DNA from: an uncultured Candidatus Saccharibacteria bacterium
GTDB lineage: Bacteria > Patescibacteriota > Saccharimonadia > Saccharimonadales > Saccharimonadaceae
Reading direction: 5' to 3'
NCBI GenBank assembly: GCA_947302125.1
Contig: CAMYUL010000002.1
Span: forward strand, 49,611 to 113,610
Length of the DNA stretch: 64,000 nt
The notes under the pieces are model-generated. The model worked only from the letters and a program-made list of their open reading frames with translations, ran no database searches and was not told where the DNA came from. Below, one piece after another: positions 24,635 through 32,401 of the stretch (the first letter of the stretch is position 1; each line of letters opens with the position of its first letter). The position numbers and the translations under genes were made by a program.

Positions 24635-25657
24635 TTATTTCAACTCCACCGGCTCTTGTTCTAAATTGAAACCGTACTTATCGAAAACTACTTTACGAAT
24701 TTCCTCGCGAGCGGCGTCAAGGTCTGCATAAGAAGAGGCGCTCTCATTGATTAGGATTAGCGCGGCCTTGTCAGAAACTTTAAATCCGTGAAATTCGCGG
24801 CCAGAAAGTCCGGCCTCCTGAATCAAATATCCAGAGTTAATCATTTTGCGACCATCCGACTTTGTCCAAACTTTAATGCCGCGGGCCTCCGCGTCGGCAG
24901 CTTCTTCATCGGATAAGTAAATATTTTTAAAAAAGCTTCCGGCACTAGCCTCTACTGCTGGATCTGGTAGCTTCGCCGCACGAATTGCTGATACTGCCTC
25001 GCGAATTGCGGCCGGAGTAAAATCTGTAATATTGTGCTCTTCGACATATTTTTGCAGGGAAGTGTAGAATGGCGGAGTTAGGGTGGCTTCATTTTCTAGC
25101 ACCAATGTCACCGCAACAATCAAATACCTTCCAGCATCTGGACCATTATTGAAAATTGTCGAGCGATAATCCATATTCATGTCTTCTTTACCAATTACGA
25201 CTAGCTCACCAGATTTAGTATCATATGCTTCGACACTCTCAATTACATGTGCAATATCTTGGCCATAAGCACCAATGTTTTGTACTGGTGCCGCGCCGAC
25301 GGTGCCAGGAATTTTGGAAAGTAACTCAATTCCAGAAAATCCGCGCGATACACAGAACTCTACAAAATCATCCCAATTTTCTCCGGCCATTGCGCGCACT
25401 ACTACCTCATCGGCAGTTTGTGATAAAATTTCTATCCCACGCAAACGGTTCAAAATAATTACGCCATCGAATCCCTCATCGCGCCCAATAGTATTTGCGC
25501 CATCACCCATAATCCAAGTTGGCAAATTCTTTTCACGCGCAAATTTGTAAGCTTCCGGAACATCAGAAAGCTCAGTAATTTCAACAACATATTTAGCCTT
25601 ACCACCTAAACGCATTGTGGTTAGCTCAGAAATTGGTACATTTTCACGAATATTCAT
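24635..25657 (-). CDS. murB: MurB, UDP-N-acetylenolpyruvoylglucosamine reductase
   Basis: 340 residues from the ATG at 25657; upstream in-frame ATGs are rejected because TATAAT (25665-25670) lies exactly 7 nt before this codon. NADPH/FAD enzyme making UDP-MurNAc from the MurA product. FAD domain: PTWIMGDGANTIG, and IPGTVGAAPVQNIGAYGQDI. The type I signature YRSTIFN and the catalytic region ASAGSFFKNI are present. The C-terminal FAD_binding/MurB_C domain is complete. Operon with folD. Confidence 0.95.
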   Translation of the reverse strand: MNIRENVPISELTTMRLGGKAKYVVEITELSDVPEAYKFAREKNLPTWIMGDGANTIGRDEGFDGVIILNRLRGIEILSQTADEVVVRAMAGENWDDFVEFCVSRGFSGIELLSKIPGTVGAAPVQNIGAYGQDIAHVIESVEAYDTKSGELVVIGKEDMNMDYRSTIFNNGPDAGRYLIVAVTLVLENEATLTPPFYTSLQKYVEEHNITDFTPAAIREAVSAIRAAKLPDPAVEASAGSFFKNIYLSDEEAADAEARGIKVWTKSDGRKMINSGYLIQEAGLSGREFHGFKVSDKAALILINESASSYADLDAAREEIRKVVFDKYGFNLEQEPVELK

Positions 25658-25677
25658 TAGATATATTATAGCACAGT

Positions 25678-25706
25678 TTGACAGAACGTGGAATCTGTTA
25701 TAGAAT
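25678..25706 (+). promoter_or_regulatory. Consensus promoter of purC
   Basis: TTGACA (25678-25683), a 17-bp spacer, TAGAAT (25701-25706). The leader of about 45 nt ends in AAAAAGGAGGG before the ATG at 25759. It is divergent from the murB promoter, with the -35 beginning 7 bp from the murB -10. Confidence 0.82.
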
Positions 25707-25758
25707 AGCAACATTGTTAGCAATTGTGCTATGGTCTTTAAAAAGGAGGGTAAGTGTT

Positions 25759-26811
25759 ATGAAGGTATTTCATGAGGGAGAAACCCGTAAGATTTACGAA
25801 GTAGTAGCAAAAGACTTTGACGGCTTTATTGGTACTGTATTAGCGGTTGAGACTAATGATCGGATTAGTAATTACGATGAGGTAGCGCCAGGGCTTAGAG
25901 TTAAAAGTAAAGGCGCGATTATCACGTTGATGAATGAAGGATGGGCGAGCTTTATTGATTTTGGAACATCTGTTGGCGATACTATTGTAGGGCCTTGGGC
26001 GATGAAGTTTGCCGATGAGGTTATGCATAACCCAAGCAGTACGGAGCTCTATATTGAAACCGCCAGTCTTAAGATGGGCTATATAGAAGAGTCGCTCAGG
26101 GAAGACCCGGATGCTGTGGAGTGCCTGATGGATAAGAACAATATTCAGTATCAGATGTTGCTTTTTATGATACCAATTGAATATAGGGTATATGGTTATC
26201 TTATTGGGCCTCTCTGGAAAGCTTATCACGAGGATGGCTTACGCGATTTCTATGGAGTTAAACTTCCGGATGGTTTATTGGAGGCTGACGAATTACCAGA
26301 GCCAATTCTGGTAACATTAGCAAAGTCTCTTGCTCAAGAGGGCGTGGAGGATATTTCTCCGGAAGGCATTATCCACATTCTTAGCGGAGACGACTTATTC
26401 AAGCGGTACGTTGACTCTGACGAGGCTAGATATACTGCGGAGCAAGTTGTAGATTTGACGCGCAAAGCTAGTATTTACTATTATAAAAAAGCTCACGACT
26501 ATGCTAAATCTAGAGGAGTTATTATTGCCGACGCCAAGTTCGAATATGGCTTTGCCAAAGACGGCTGTATTTATATGGGCGACGATGTTCTTACGCCGGA
26601 AACTTCTCATTTCTGGTTAGTGTCAGATTATGAACCTGGTCACCCGCAACCTTCAGCGGTTATGAAGTCTGCTCAGACTCATATCGCTATGAAGAAACAA
26701 GCCGGTCTTACCAATATTGCAATATCTGCGGATGTAGTCAATGAGATTACAAAAGCTTACCGAAATCTATGTTCTATACTGTTCCCGGGAGCCGAGCTTC
26801 CAAAACGATAG
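25759..26811 (+). CDS. purC: PurC-like SAICAR synthetase
   Basis: 350 residues from the ATG at 25759 (AAAAAGGAGGG upstream). PurC joins aspartate to CAIR using ATP in purine synthesis. Family motifs: GETRKIYEV near the start, NDRISNYDEV, KGAIITLMNEGW, EYRVYGYLIGPLWKAY, ADAKFEYG, DDVLTPETSHFW and GHPQPS. It is longer than bacterial PurC (about 240), with an extra segment around 190-240, and so resembles longer PurC variants. No other purine-pathway gene is in the window, and these organisms generally lack the pathway, so this may be a salvage remnant, a repurposed enzyme or a recent acquisition. Confidence 0.85.
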   Translation: MKVFHEGETRKIYEVVAKDFDGFIGTVLAVETNDRISNYDEVAPGLRVKSKGAIITLMNEGWASFIDFGTSVGDTIVGPWAMKFADEVMHNPSSTELYIETASLKMGYIEESLREDPDAVECLMDKNNIQYQMLLFMIPIEYRVYGYLIGPLWKAYHEDGLRDFYGVKLPDGLLEADELPEPILVTLAKSLAQEGVEDISPEGIIHILSGDDLFKRYVDSDEARYTAEQVVDLTRKASIYYYKKAHDYAKSRGVIIADAKFEYGFAKDGCIYMGDDVLTPETSHFWLVSDYEPGHPQPSAVMKSAQTHIAMKKQAGLTNIAISADVVNEITKAYRNLCSILFPGAELPKR

Positions 26812-26828
26812 ACATATTTATTCCCTCC

Positions 26829-26860
26829 AAAAAGGCTAGACAAAACGTCTAGCCTTTTTT
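26829..26860 (+). terminator. Rho-independent terminator of purC
   Basis: AAAAAGGCTAGA, 7-nt loop, TCTAGCCTTTTTT; the A run on the other side could also terminate the minus-strand tRNAs. Confidence 0.9.
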
Positions 26861-26872
26861 CATGTCTTAAAT

Positions 26873-26949
26873 TGGTATGCGCGGGAGGATTCGAACCCCT
26901 GACCTTCAGGACCGGAACCTGACGCTCTATCCAGCTGAGCTACGCGCAC
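26873..26949 (-). tRNA. tRNA-Arg (anticodon CCG), CCA encoded
   Basis: Acceptor GTGCGCG/CGCGCAT (first pair G-T), D arm GCTCAG...GAGC, anticodon stem TCAGG/CCTGA around TTCCGGT with CCG at 34-36, T loop GTTCGAATCC context, CCA encoded. Confidence 0.95.
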
Positions 26950-27005
26950 GTGATGATAATTAGCCAACATAAAAACCGCCTTGTGGGCGGCCTATGATTG
27001 CGAAA

Positions 27006-27082
27006 TGGTGAGCCGGGAGGGACTCGAACCCTCGACACTCTGCTTAAGAGGCAGATGCTCTAACCAGCTGAGCTACCGGCCC
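27006..27082 (-). tRNA. tRNA-Lys (anticodon CTT), CCA encoded
   Basis: Acceptor GGGCCGG/CCGGCTC, anticodon stem TCTGC/GCAGA around CTCTTAA with CTT at 34-36, T arm GAGGG/CCCTC, CCA encoded. A hairpin CCGCC/GGCGG lies between it and tRNA-Arg. In 26812-27235, without protein genes, are the purC terminator, these tRNAs and the rplS promoter region (TATAAT near 27200). Confidence 0.95.
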
Positions 27083-27235
27083 ATAAAATACTAGGCCACC
27101 AGCTCGCAATATGTACATTATACCATTTATTAGAATAAAAATCTACCCCTTTTTCTAATTTTGACCCCAAAACCCCTTGCATTTTACCAGAAAATTTAGT
27201 ATAATGTACCGTAAGTGTTAATATAAAGGTAAATT

Positions 27236-27718
27236 ATGAGTTTTTCTATTCTAAAGAAAATCGGTGACGAACAGAAAAAGAAAGCTGTTGTTGATGTCCG
27301 TTCTGGTGATACCGTTAAAGTCACTCAGAGAATTAAAGAAGGTGACAAGTCTCGTCTCCAGGTTTTTGAGGGTGTAGTTATTCGTACTGATCGCAAAGAT
27401 TCCCATACCGCTCGCATCACTGTCCGCAAGGTTGCTTCCGGTGTTGGCGTAGAGAAGTCTTTCTTGATTCACAGCCCACTAGTAGAGAAAATTGAGATTA
27501 CTAAGCGCTCTAAGGTTCGCCGCAAGAATCTAAGCTACCTCCGCGAGCGTTCCGGTAAGTCTGCTCGTTTGTCTAACAAGGATTTTGACCGCATCGCAGT
27601 CAATGATGTTACCGTAGTAGAAGAACCAGCAGAAGCTCCTGCAGAAGAGCCAAAGACAGAAGCTCCAGCAGAAGAGCCAGCAGAAGCTCCAGCAGAAGAA
27701 CCAAAAGCTGAGGCATAA
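27236..27718 (+). CDS. rplS: Ribosomal protein bL19 with an acidic repeat tail
   Basis: 160 residues; bL19 is usually about 115. It lies at the 30S-50S interface. The core (1-115) has family features: SGDTVKVTQRIKEGDKSRLQVFEGVVI (start SGDTVKVTQRIKEG), the HTARITVRKVASGVGVEK strand and KRSKVRRKNLSYLRER. The last 35 residues are a repeat of Glu/Ala/Pro (EAPAEEP units), encoded by near-identical DNA repeats and unusual for L19. It has a leader, with TATAAT near 27200. It lies upstream of rnhB, an order also seen in other bacteria. Confidence 0.95.
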   Translation: MSFSILKKIGDEQKKKAVVDVRSGDTVKVTQRIKEGDKSRLQVFEGVVIRTDRKDSHTARITVRKVASGVGVEKSFLIHSPLVEKIEITKRSKVRRKNLSYLRERSGKSARLSNKDFDRIAVNDVTVVEEPAEAPAEEPKTEAPAEEPAEAPAEEPKAEA

Positions 27719-27729
27719 GAAGCCAAATA

Positions 27730-28797
27730 ATGGCTATTCTCGGAATCGATGAAGTTGGAAGAGGCCCCTGGGCAGGGCCTCTTGTTATTGGTGTAGTAGT
27801 TCTTGAAGATCCAGAATCTGAAGGTTGGCAGGACTTAAACGATAGCAAAAAATTGACCGCCAAGAAAAGGGAACTACTTAGTCAAAAAATTCTAGAAAGC
27901 GCTTCCGCCACCGGGCTCGGCTGGGTCTCTGCGGCAGAGTTAGATAAGCTTGGCTTGTCAGAAAGTTTAAAGCTCGCCACCCGTCGCGCAGTTTCCAAAA
28001 TCCCGCGAGAAAAATTTACGGAAATTATTATTGATGGCACAATAAATTTTCTTAAAGGTACAGACCTGGAAAATCTAGTTACCGTCTTGCCGAAAGCTGA
28101 CGCTAAGATTAAAGCCGTCTCCGCCGCATCGATTATTGCCAAGGTTGCGCGTGATAATTACATGATAAAGCTTGCCGAAGCGTATCCGGGCTATGGTTTC
28201 GAAAAGCACGTTGGCTATGGCACCGCCTTGCACAAAGCTGCTTTAGAAAAATTGGGCCCATGTCCAGAACATCGCAAGAGCTTCAAGCCAGTTGCGAAAA
28301 TAGTCGCTGGAGAAACTTCGAGTGTGGCGGGTGGCGTCGCTGGGGGGACCCCCAGCGCGGGTGGCCTTCAGGCCAACGCGATGGGGGAATCTGCGACGAC
28401 AGGACCCGCCACTAAGGCGACAGGACCCGCCACCTCCACTTCAGCCATCGGCAAAAAAGGCGAAGACGTAGTAGCTAACTATCTAAAACAACACGGCCAC
28501 AAGATTTTGGCACGTAACTATAAGACGAAATTTTATGAAATCGATATCATCTCCGCCACTAAGGAGCATATTTATTTTACGGAAGTAAAGTATCGCAAGA
28601 ATAGCAAGCACGGCCAGCCACTAGAATTTATTGATAAGAAGAAGCAGCAACAAATGGGCTTCGCCGCCACGGCATTTATGAAATATCTCTCAAAAAAGCT
28701 AGACAGGTCGCTAGAATCAATGCCGCCATTTAGCTTGGCCGCAGCTGCAGTCGAAGGTAACAACTTTGAATTAAGGCAGTGGTTCGAAATTGACTAA
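27730..28797 (+). CDS. rnhB: RNase HII fused to a YraN/UPF0102 domain
   Basis: 355 residues. Residues 1-195 are RNase HII, which nicks RNA-DNA hybrids at ribonucleotides: GIDEVGRGPWAGPLV (catalytic Asp and Glu), SIIAKVARD and HVGYGTALHK. A Gly/Ala/Thr-rich linker (about 196-238) is largely encoded by the palindromic element at 28324-28412. Residues about 239-355 are a UPF0102/YraN domain of the nuclease-like fold: IGKKGEDVVANYLKQHGHKI, the FYEIDIIS and YFTEVKYR motifs with the Asp/Glu/Lys pattern. rnhB and yraN are separate neighbours in many bacteria; here they form one frame. Confidence 0.93.
   Translation: MAILGIDEVGRGPWAGPLVIGVVVLEDPESEGWQDLNDSKKLTAKKRELLSQKILESASATGLGWVSAAELDKLGLSESLKLATRRAVSKIPREKFTEIIIDGTINFLKGTDLENLVTVLPKADAKIKAVSAASIIAKVARDNYMIKLAEAYPGYGFEKHVGYGTALHKAALEKLGPCPEHRKSFKPVAKIVAGETSSVAGGVAGGTPSAGGLQANAMGESATTGPATKATGPATSTSAIGKKGEDVVANYLKQHGHKILARNYKTKFYEIDIISATKEHIYFTEVKYRKNSKHGQPLEFIDKKKQQQMGFAATAFMKYLSKKLDRSLESMPPFSLAAAAVEGNNFELRQWFEID
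28324..28412 (+). repeat. 89-bp palindromic element in the rnhB-yraN linker (copy 2)
   Basis: Opens with GTGGCGGGT and closes with ACCCGCCAC. It has the same core as uvrB copy 1, in the same orientation relative to translation and the same frame. The terminal stem pair A-T of copy 1 is G-C here. Its last 15 bp, GACAGGACCCGCCAC (28398-28412), are repeated at 28419-28433, adding a 7-codon duplication. Confidence 0.92.
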
Positions 28798-28827
28798 TAT
28801 CAGGGAATAATCTATAATAGAAGGGTT

Positions 28828-30597
28828 ATGTTTAAGTTGTTCAAGAATCTCAGAAAGCGTGATGTTTTGCTGATTTTTCTTGCTGTAATTTTGATTTGCT
28901 TTCAGGTTTGGTTGGACTTAAAACTTCCTGACTATATGTCGGAAATCACCAGGCTGGTTCAGACGCCAGGCAGCGAGATTTCCGAAATCTTGAAGAATGG
29001 CGCATTTATGTTGGCTTGCGCTTTTGGCAGTCTCGTTGCAGCGGTCATTGTTGGCTATCTCGCCGCCAATATTTCTGCTAGCTTTTCTAAGACTGTTCGC
29101 AAGAAAGTCTTTAATAAAGTAGAAGATCTCGATACGTCCAAAGTCAAGAAATTCTCTGTCGGTAGTCTAATTACCAGAACAACTAACGATATTACGCAAG
29201 TAGAAATGTTGATTTCTATGGGTATGCAGATGATGATCAAGGCGCCGATCACGGCAGTTTGGGCAATTACTAAGATTGTCGATAAATCTTGGGAATGGAG
29301 TACCGCAACGGCAGTGGTCGTAGTGATTTTGCTATCAGTTGTCGCAGTCTTAATGGTCCTGGTCATTCCGAGATTCAAGATTATTCAGAAGCTAACTGAT
29401 AAATTAAATAGCGTAACGCGTGAGAATATTACTGGTATTCGCGTAGTCCGCGCTTTTAATGCGGAGAGATATCAGCAGAAGAAATTCGAAAACGCCAATG
29501 ACGACCTTACTCGCGTGCAAATCTTTAGCCAACGCGCGCTAAGCATTTTGTCGCCAACCATCTTTTTCTTTATGCATTCGCTGACATTAGTGATTTATAT
29601 CATTGGCGCGTATTTAATTGACCACGCTGAGGGACCGGACAAGCTTACGCTCTTTTCCAATATGGTTGTATTCTCATCATATGCTATGCAGGTAGTCATG
29701 TCGTTCTTGATGCTCGCTGTGATTTTTATGATGGTGCCACGTGCCCAGGTTTCCGCTGCGCGTATCAATGAAGTCCTGGATGCAGAAGAAGATATCAAAG
29801 AGGGAACCATCAACGTCACCAACACTGCAGAAACTGGCACAGTAGAATTTAAAAACGTCAGCTTCAAATACCCAGACGCTAAGGAATATTTGCTGGAAGA
29901 CATCTCCTTCAAGGCCGAAAAAGGCCAGACCATTGCATTTATCGGTTCTACTGGCTCCGGCAAGTCGACACTTATTAATCTCGTGCCGAGGTTTTATGAT
30001 GCGACTAAGGGGGAAGTCTTAATTGACGGCATTAATGTCAAAGAGTACACCTTCAAGTCTCTATATAATAAGCTCGGCTACGTTCCTCAAAAAGCCGTCA
30101 TGTTTGACGATACGGTTTCCGGCAACGTTGCTTTTGGCGACAATGGCAAGGGCAAGAAAACTGCCAAGCAAATTGCTGACGCGATTAAGGTTGCGCAGGG
30201 AACTAGCTTTGTTGAGAAGTTGGACAAGAGCTATTTTGCACACATTGCTCAGGGCGGCACTAATATTTCCGGTGGACAGAAACAGCGCTTAGCTATTGCT
30301 CGCGCCATTGCGAGAAATCCAGAAATTTATATTTTCGACGATTCATTCTCAGCGCTTGATTACAAGACTGACGCCGCGTTAAGAAAAGCCTTAAAAGAGC
30401 ACACTAAGGATGCAACGTCGCTAATTGTCGCTCAGCGCATCGGCACCATTATGTATGCAGATCAAATTTTAGTGCTCGATAATGGCAAATGCGTCGGCAA
30501 GGGCACACACAAGGAGCTGCTTAAATCATGCAAAGTTTATCGTGAAATCGCCGAGTCGCAACTTTCTGAAGATGAGCTAAAGAAAGGAGAATTGTAA
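28828..30597 (+). CDS. ABC exporter half-transporter, degenerate subunit
   Basis: 589 residues. Six-helix type I exporter domain (about 15-320), then the ATPase: Walker A GSTGSGKST (about 373-381), signature NISGGQKQR, Walker B IYIFDDSFSALD. The catalytic Glu after Walker B is Asp and the H-loop His is Gln (IVAQRIGTI), so this subunit forms the non-hydrolytic site of a heterodimer, as in BmrC/TM287-type exporters. TATAAT (28813-28818) is 9 nt before the ATG. The stop overlaps the ATG of the partner gene (TAATG). Substrate unknown; drugs, lipids or peptides are possible. Confidence 0.92.
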   Translation: MFKLFKNLRKRDVLLIFLAVILICFQVWLDLKLPDYMSEITRLVQTPGSEISEILKNGAFMLACAFGSLVAAVIVGYLAANISASFSKTVRKKVFNKVEDLDTSKVKKFSVGSLITRTTNDITQVEMLISMGMQMMIKAPITAVWAITKIVDKSWEWSTATAVVVVILLSVVAVLMVLVIPRFKIIQKLTDKLNSVTRENITGIRVVRAFNAERYQQKKFENANDDLTRVQIFSQRALSILSPTIFFFMHSLTLVIYIIGAYLIDHAEGPDKLTLFSNMVVFSSYAMQVVMSFLMLAVIFMMVPRAQVSAARINEVLDAEEDIKEGTINVTNTAETGTVEFKNVSFKYPDAKEYLLEDISFKAEKGQTIAFIGSTGSGKSTLINLVPRFYDATKGEVLIDGINVKEYTFKSLYNKLGYVPQKAVMFDDTVSGNVAFGDNGKGKKTAKQIADAIKVAQGTSFVEKLDKSYFAHIAQGGTNISGGQKQRLAIARAIARNPEIYIFDDSFSALDYKTDAALRKALKEHTKDATSLIVAQRIGTIMYADQILVLDNGKCVGKGTHKELLKSCKVYREIAESQLSEDELKKGEL

Positions 30598-32390
30598 TGC
30601 CAGGCCCAGGTCGAAACGGAACTCGCGGCGAGATTGAAAAGTCCAAAGATTTTGGCAAAGCTATAAAGCGCCTTGCTAAAGAGCTGACAATCTTCATATT
30701 GCCGATCATAATCGCAGTAATCCTGGCTGCCGCCGGTTCAATTATTGCCATTAATATTCCTGGCAAACTTTCCGATGTGGTTAATGAGATTAGTAGTGGC
30801 TTAACGCAGGGAATGAACTATGATGCCGTCTGGGGACTGACAATATTCGTGGCTAGCCTTCAAGTAGTATCAGCCGTCTTCGAAATTGTCGAAGGCTTCA
30901 TCATGACGGACGTCTCCAATAAATTTGCTAGAGTTTTGAGAAACCGCATTTCGGCCAAAGTTAACAAGCTCCCGCTTAAATTCTTCGACGATAACCAAAC
31001 TGGCGACACTCTTTCTCGTATCACTAACGACGTCGACTCAATTGCGCAAAGCCTCAACGAGTCGCTAGCTACACTAGTCGCGGCTGTTACTCTGCTTGTT
31101 GGCGTAATTACGATGATGTTTGTTACTAACTGGACTATGGCACTCACTGCTGTCGCTTCTGGTTTAATCGGCTTCTTCTTCGTATCGATTATTCTCAAAA
31201 AGTCTCAGAAATATTTCTCCGCTCGCCAACGCGAACTTGGCAAAATTAATTCACACATTGAGGAAATCTATTCTGGACTTAATGTCGTCAAGGCCTACAA
31301 TGGTAAATCGGAAGCAAACAATGAATTTAATAATCTCAACCAAAAAGTTTACGATGCTAATCGCAAGTCGCAATTCTTGTCCGGCCTCATGCCACCAGCA
31401 ATGCACTTTATTGGCAACTTTGGTTATGTGGCAGTTTGCGTAGTCGGCGCGATACTGGTCACAAACAACATAATCAGTTTTGGGACTATTATCGCATTCA
31501 TTATTTACGTCCGCATGTTTACTTCACCGCTTTCCCAAATCGCACAGTCGCTAAATTATTTGCAACTTTCCGCCGCCGCATCGGAGCGCGTATTTGAATT
31601 CTTGGATGAAACAGAAATGCCAGATCAAAAAGATCAGAAAGTACATCTTGATCGCGACAAAGTCAAGGGCTACATTGAGTTTAAGAATGTTAAATTTGGA
31701 TATAACGACGACAAACTCATTATCAAAGATTTCTCCGCCAAGGCCACGCCTGGTCAGAAGATTGCTATCGTCGGACCGACCGGCGCAGGGAAGACTACTA
31801 TGGTCAATCTCCTTATGAAATTTTACGACATTAAGGATGGTGATATCTTGATTGATGGCGTTTCTATTCACGACTTAAAACGCGAAAATATTCACGAGCT
31901 GTTCACAATGGTCTTGCAGGACACTTGGTTATTTGCCGGCACCATTAAGCAGAATATCGTGTATAACCGCAAAGACGTCTCCGACAAGAAAATCGATGAT
32001 GTCATAAAAACGGTCGGTCTGACACATTTTATTAACACTCTGCCAAAGGGAATTGATGCTGAGATTCGTGACAACGATTCCGTCTCCGCAGGACAGCGCC
32101 AGCTGCTTACGATCGCTCGTGGTATGATCGAGGATTCCCCATTCTTGATCCTAGACGAAGCTACGTCTAATGTAGATACCCGCACGGAAGAGTTCGTTCA
32201 GAAGGCTATGGATAAGTTAGCTCATGGACGCACGTCATTCATCATTGCGCACCGCCTTTCTACTATCAAAAATGCCGATCTAATTCTAGTAATGAAGGAC
32301 GGTAACGTTATTGAAACCGGCACTCATGATGAGCTTCTAAAGAAGAATGGCTTCTACGCCGAACTCTACAACTCCCAATTTCAACATTGA
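30597..32390 (+). CDS. ABC exporter half-transporter, catalytic subunit
   Basis: 597 residues. Transmembrane domain about 35-330, then the ATPase with Walker A GPTGAGKTT (about 393-401), signature region SVSAGQRQ (SGGQ replaced by SAGQ), Walker B FLILDEATSNVD with the catalytic Glu, and H-loop IIAHRLSTI with His. Together with the preceding gene it makes one canonical ATP site and one degenerate site, typical of heterodimeric exporters. Translationally coupled to its partner. Confidence 0.93.
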   Translation: MPGPGRNGTRGEIEKSKDFGKAIKRLAKELTIFILPIIIAVILAAAGSIIAINIPGKLSDVVNEISSGLTQGMNYDAVWGLTIFVASLQVVSAVFEIVEGFIMTDVSNKFARVLRNRISAKVNKLPLKFFDDNQTGDTLSRITNDVDSIAQSLNESLATLVAAVTLLVGVITMMFVTNWTMALTAVASGLIGFFFVSIILKKSQKYFSARQRELGKINSHIEEIYSGLNVVKAYNGKSEANNEFNNLNQKVYDANRKSQFLSGLMPPAMHFIGNFGYVAVCVVGAILVTNNIISFGTIIAFIIYVRMFTSPLSQIAQSLNYLQLSAAASERVFEFLDETEMPDQKDQKVHLDRDKVKGYIEFKNVKFGYNDDKLIIKDFSAKATPGQKIAIVGPTGAGKTTMVNLLMKFYDIKDGDILIDGVSIHDLKRENIHELFTMVLQDTWLFAGTIKQNIVYNRKDVSDKKIDDVIKTVGLTHFINTLPKGIDAEIRDNDSVSAGQRQLLTIARGMIEDSPFLILDEATSNVDTRTEEFVQKAMDKLAHGRTSFIIAHRLSTIKNADLILVMKDGNVIETGTHDELLKKNGFYAELYNSQFQH

Positions 32391-32401
32391 GGCGCAGGGA
32401 A

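Noticed and set aside
25658..25723. Longer murB starting at 25723
   Set aside because: The extra 22 codons contain the TATAAT of murB and the -35 of purC, and the hydrophobic extension is unlike MurB; the ATG at 25657 sits 7 nt from the -10.
26958..26976. AATTAGCC...ACATAAAAA between tRNA-Lys and tRNA-Arg, resembling part of element B
   Set aside because: Only about 17 AT-rich bases match and there is no inverted partner with the GAAACATGA loop; chance is likely.
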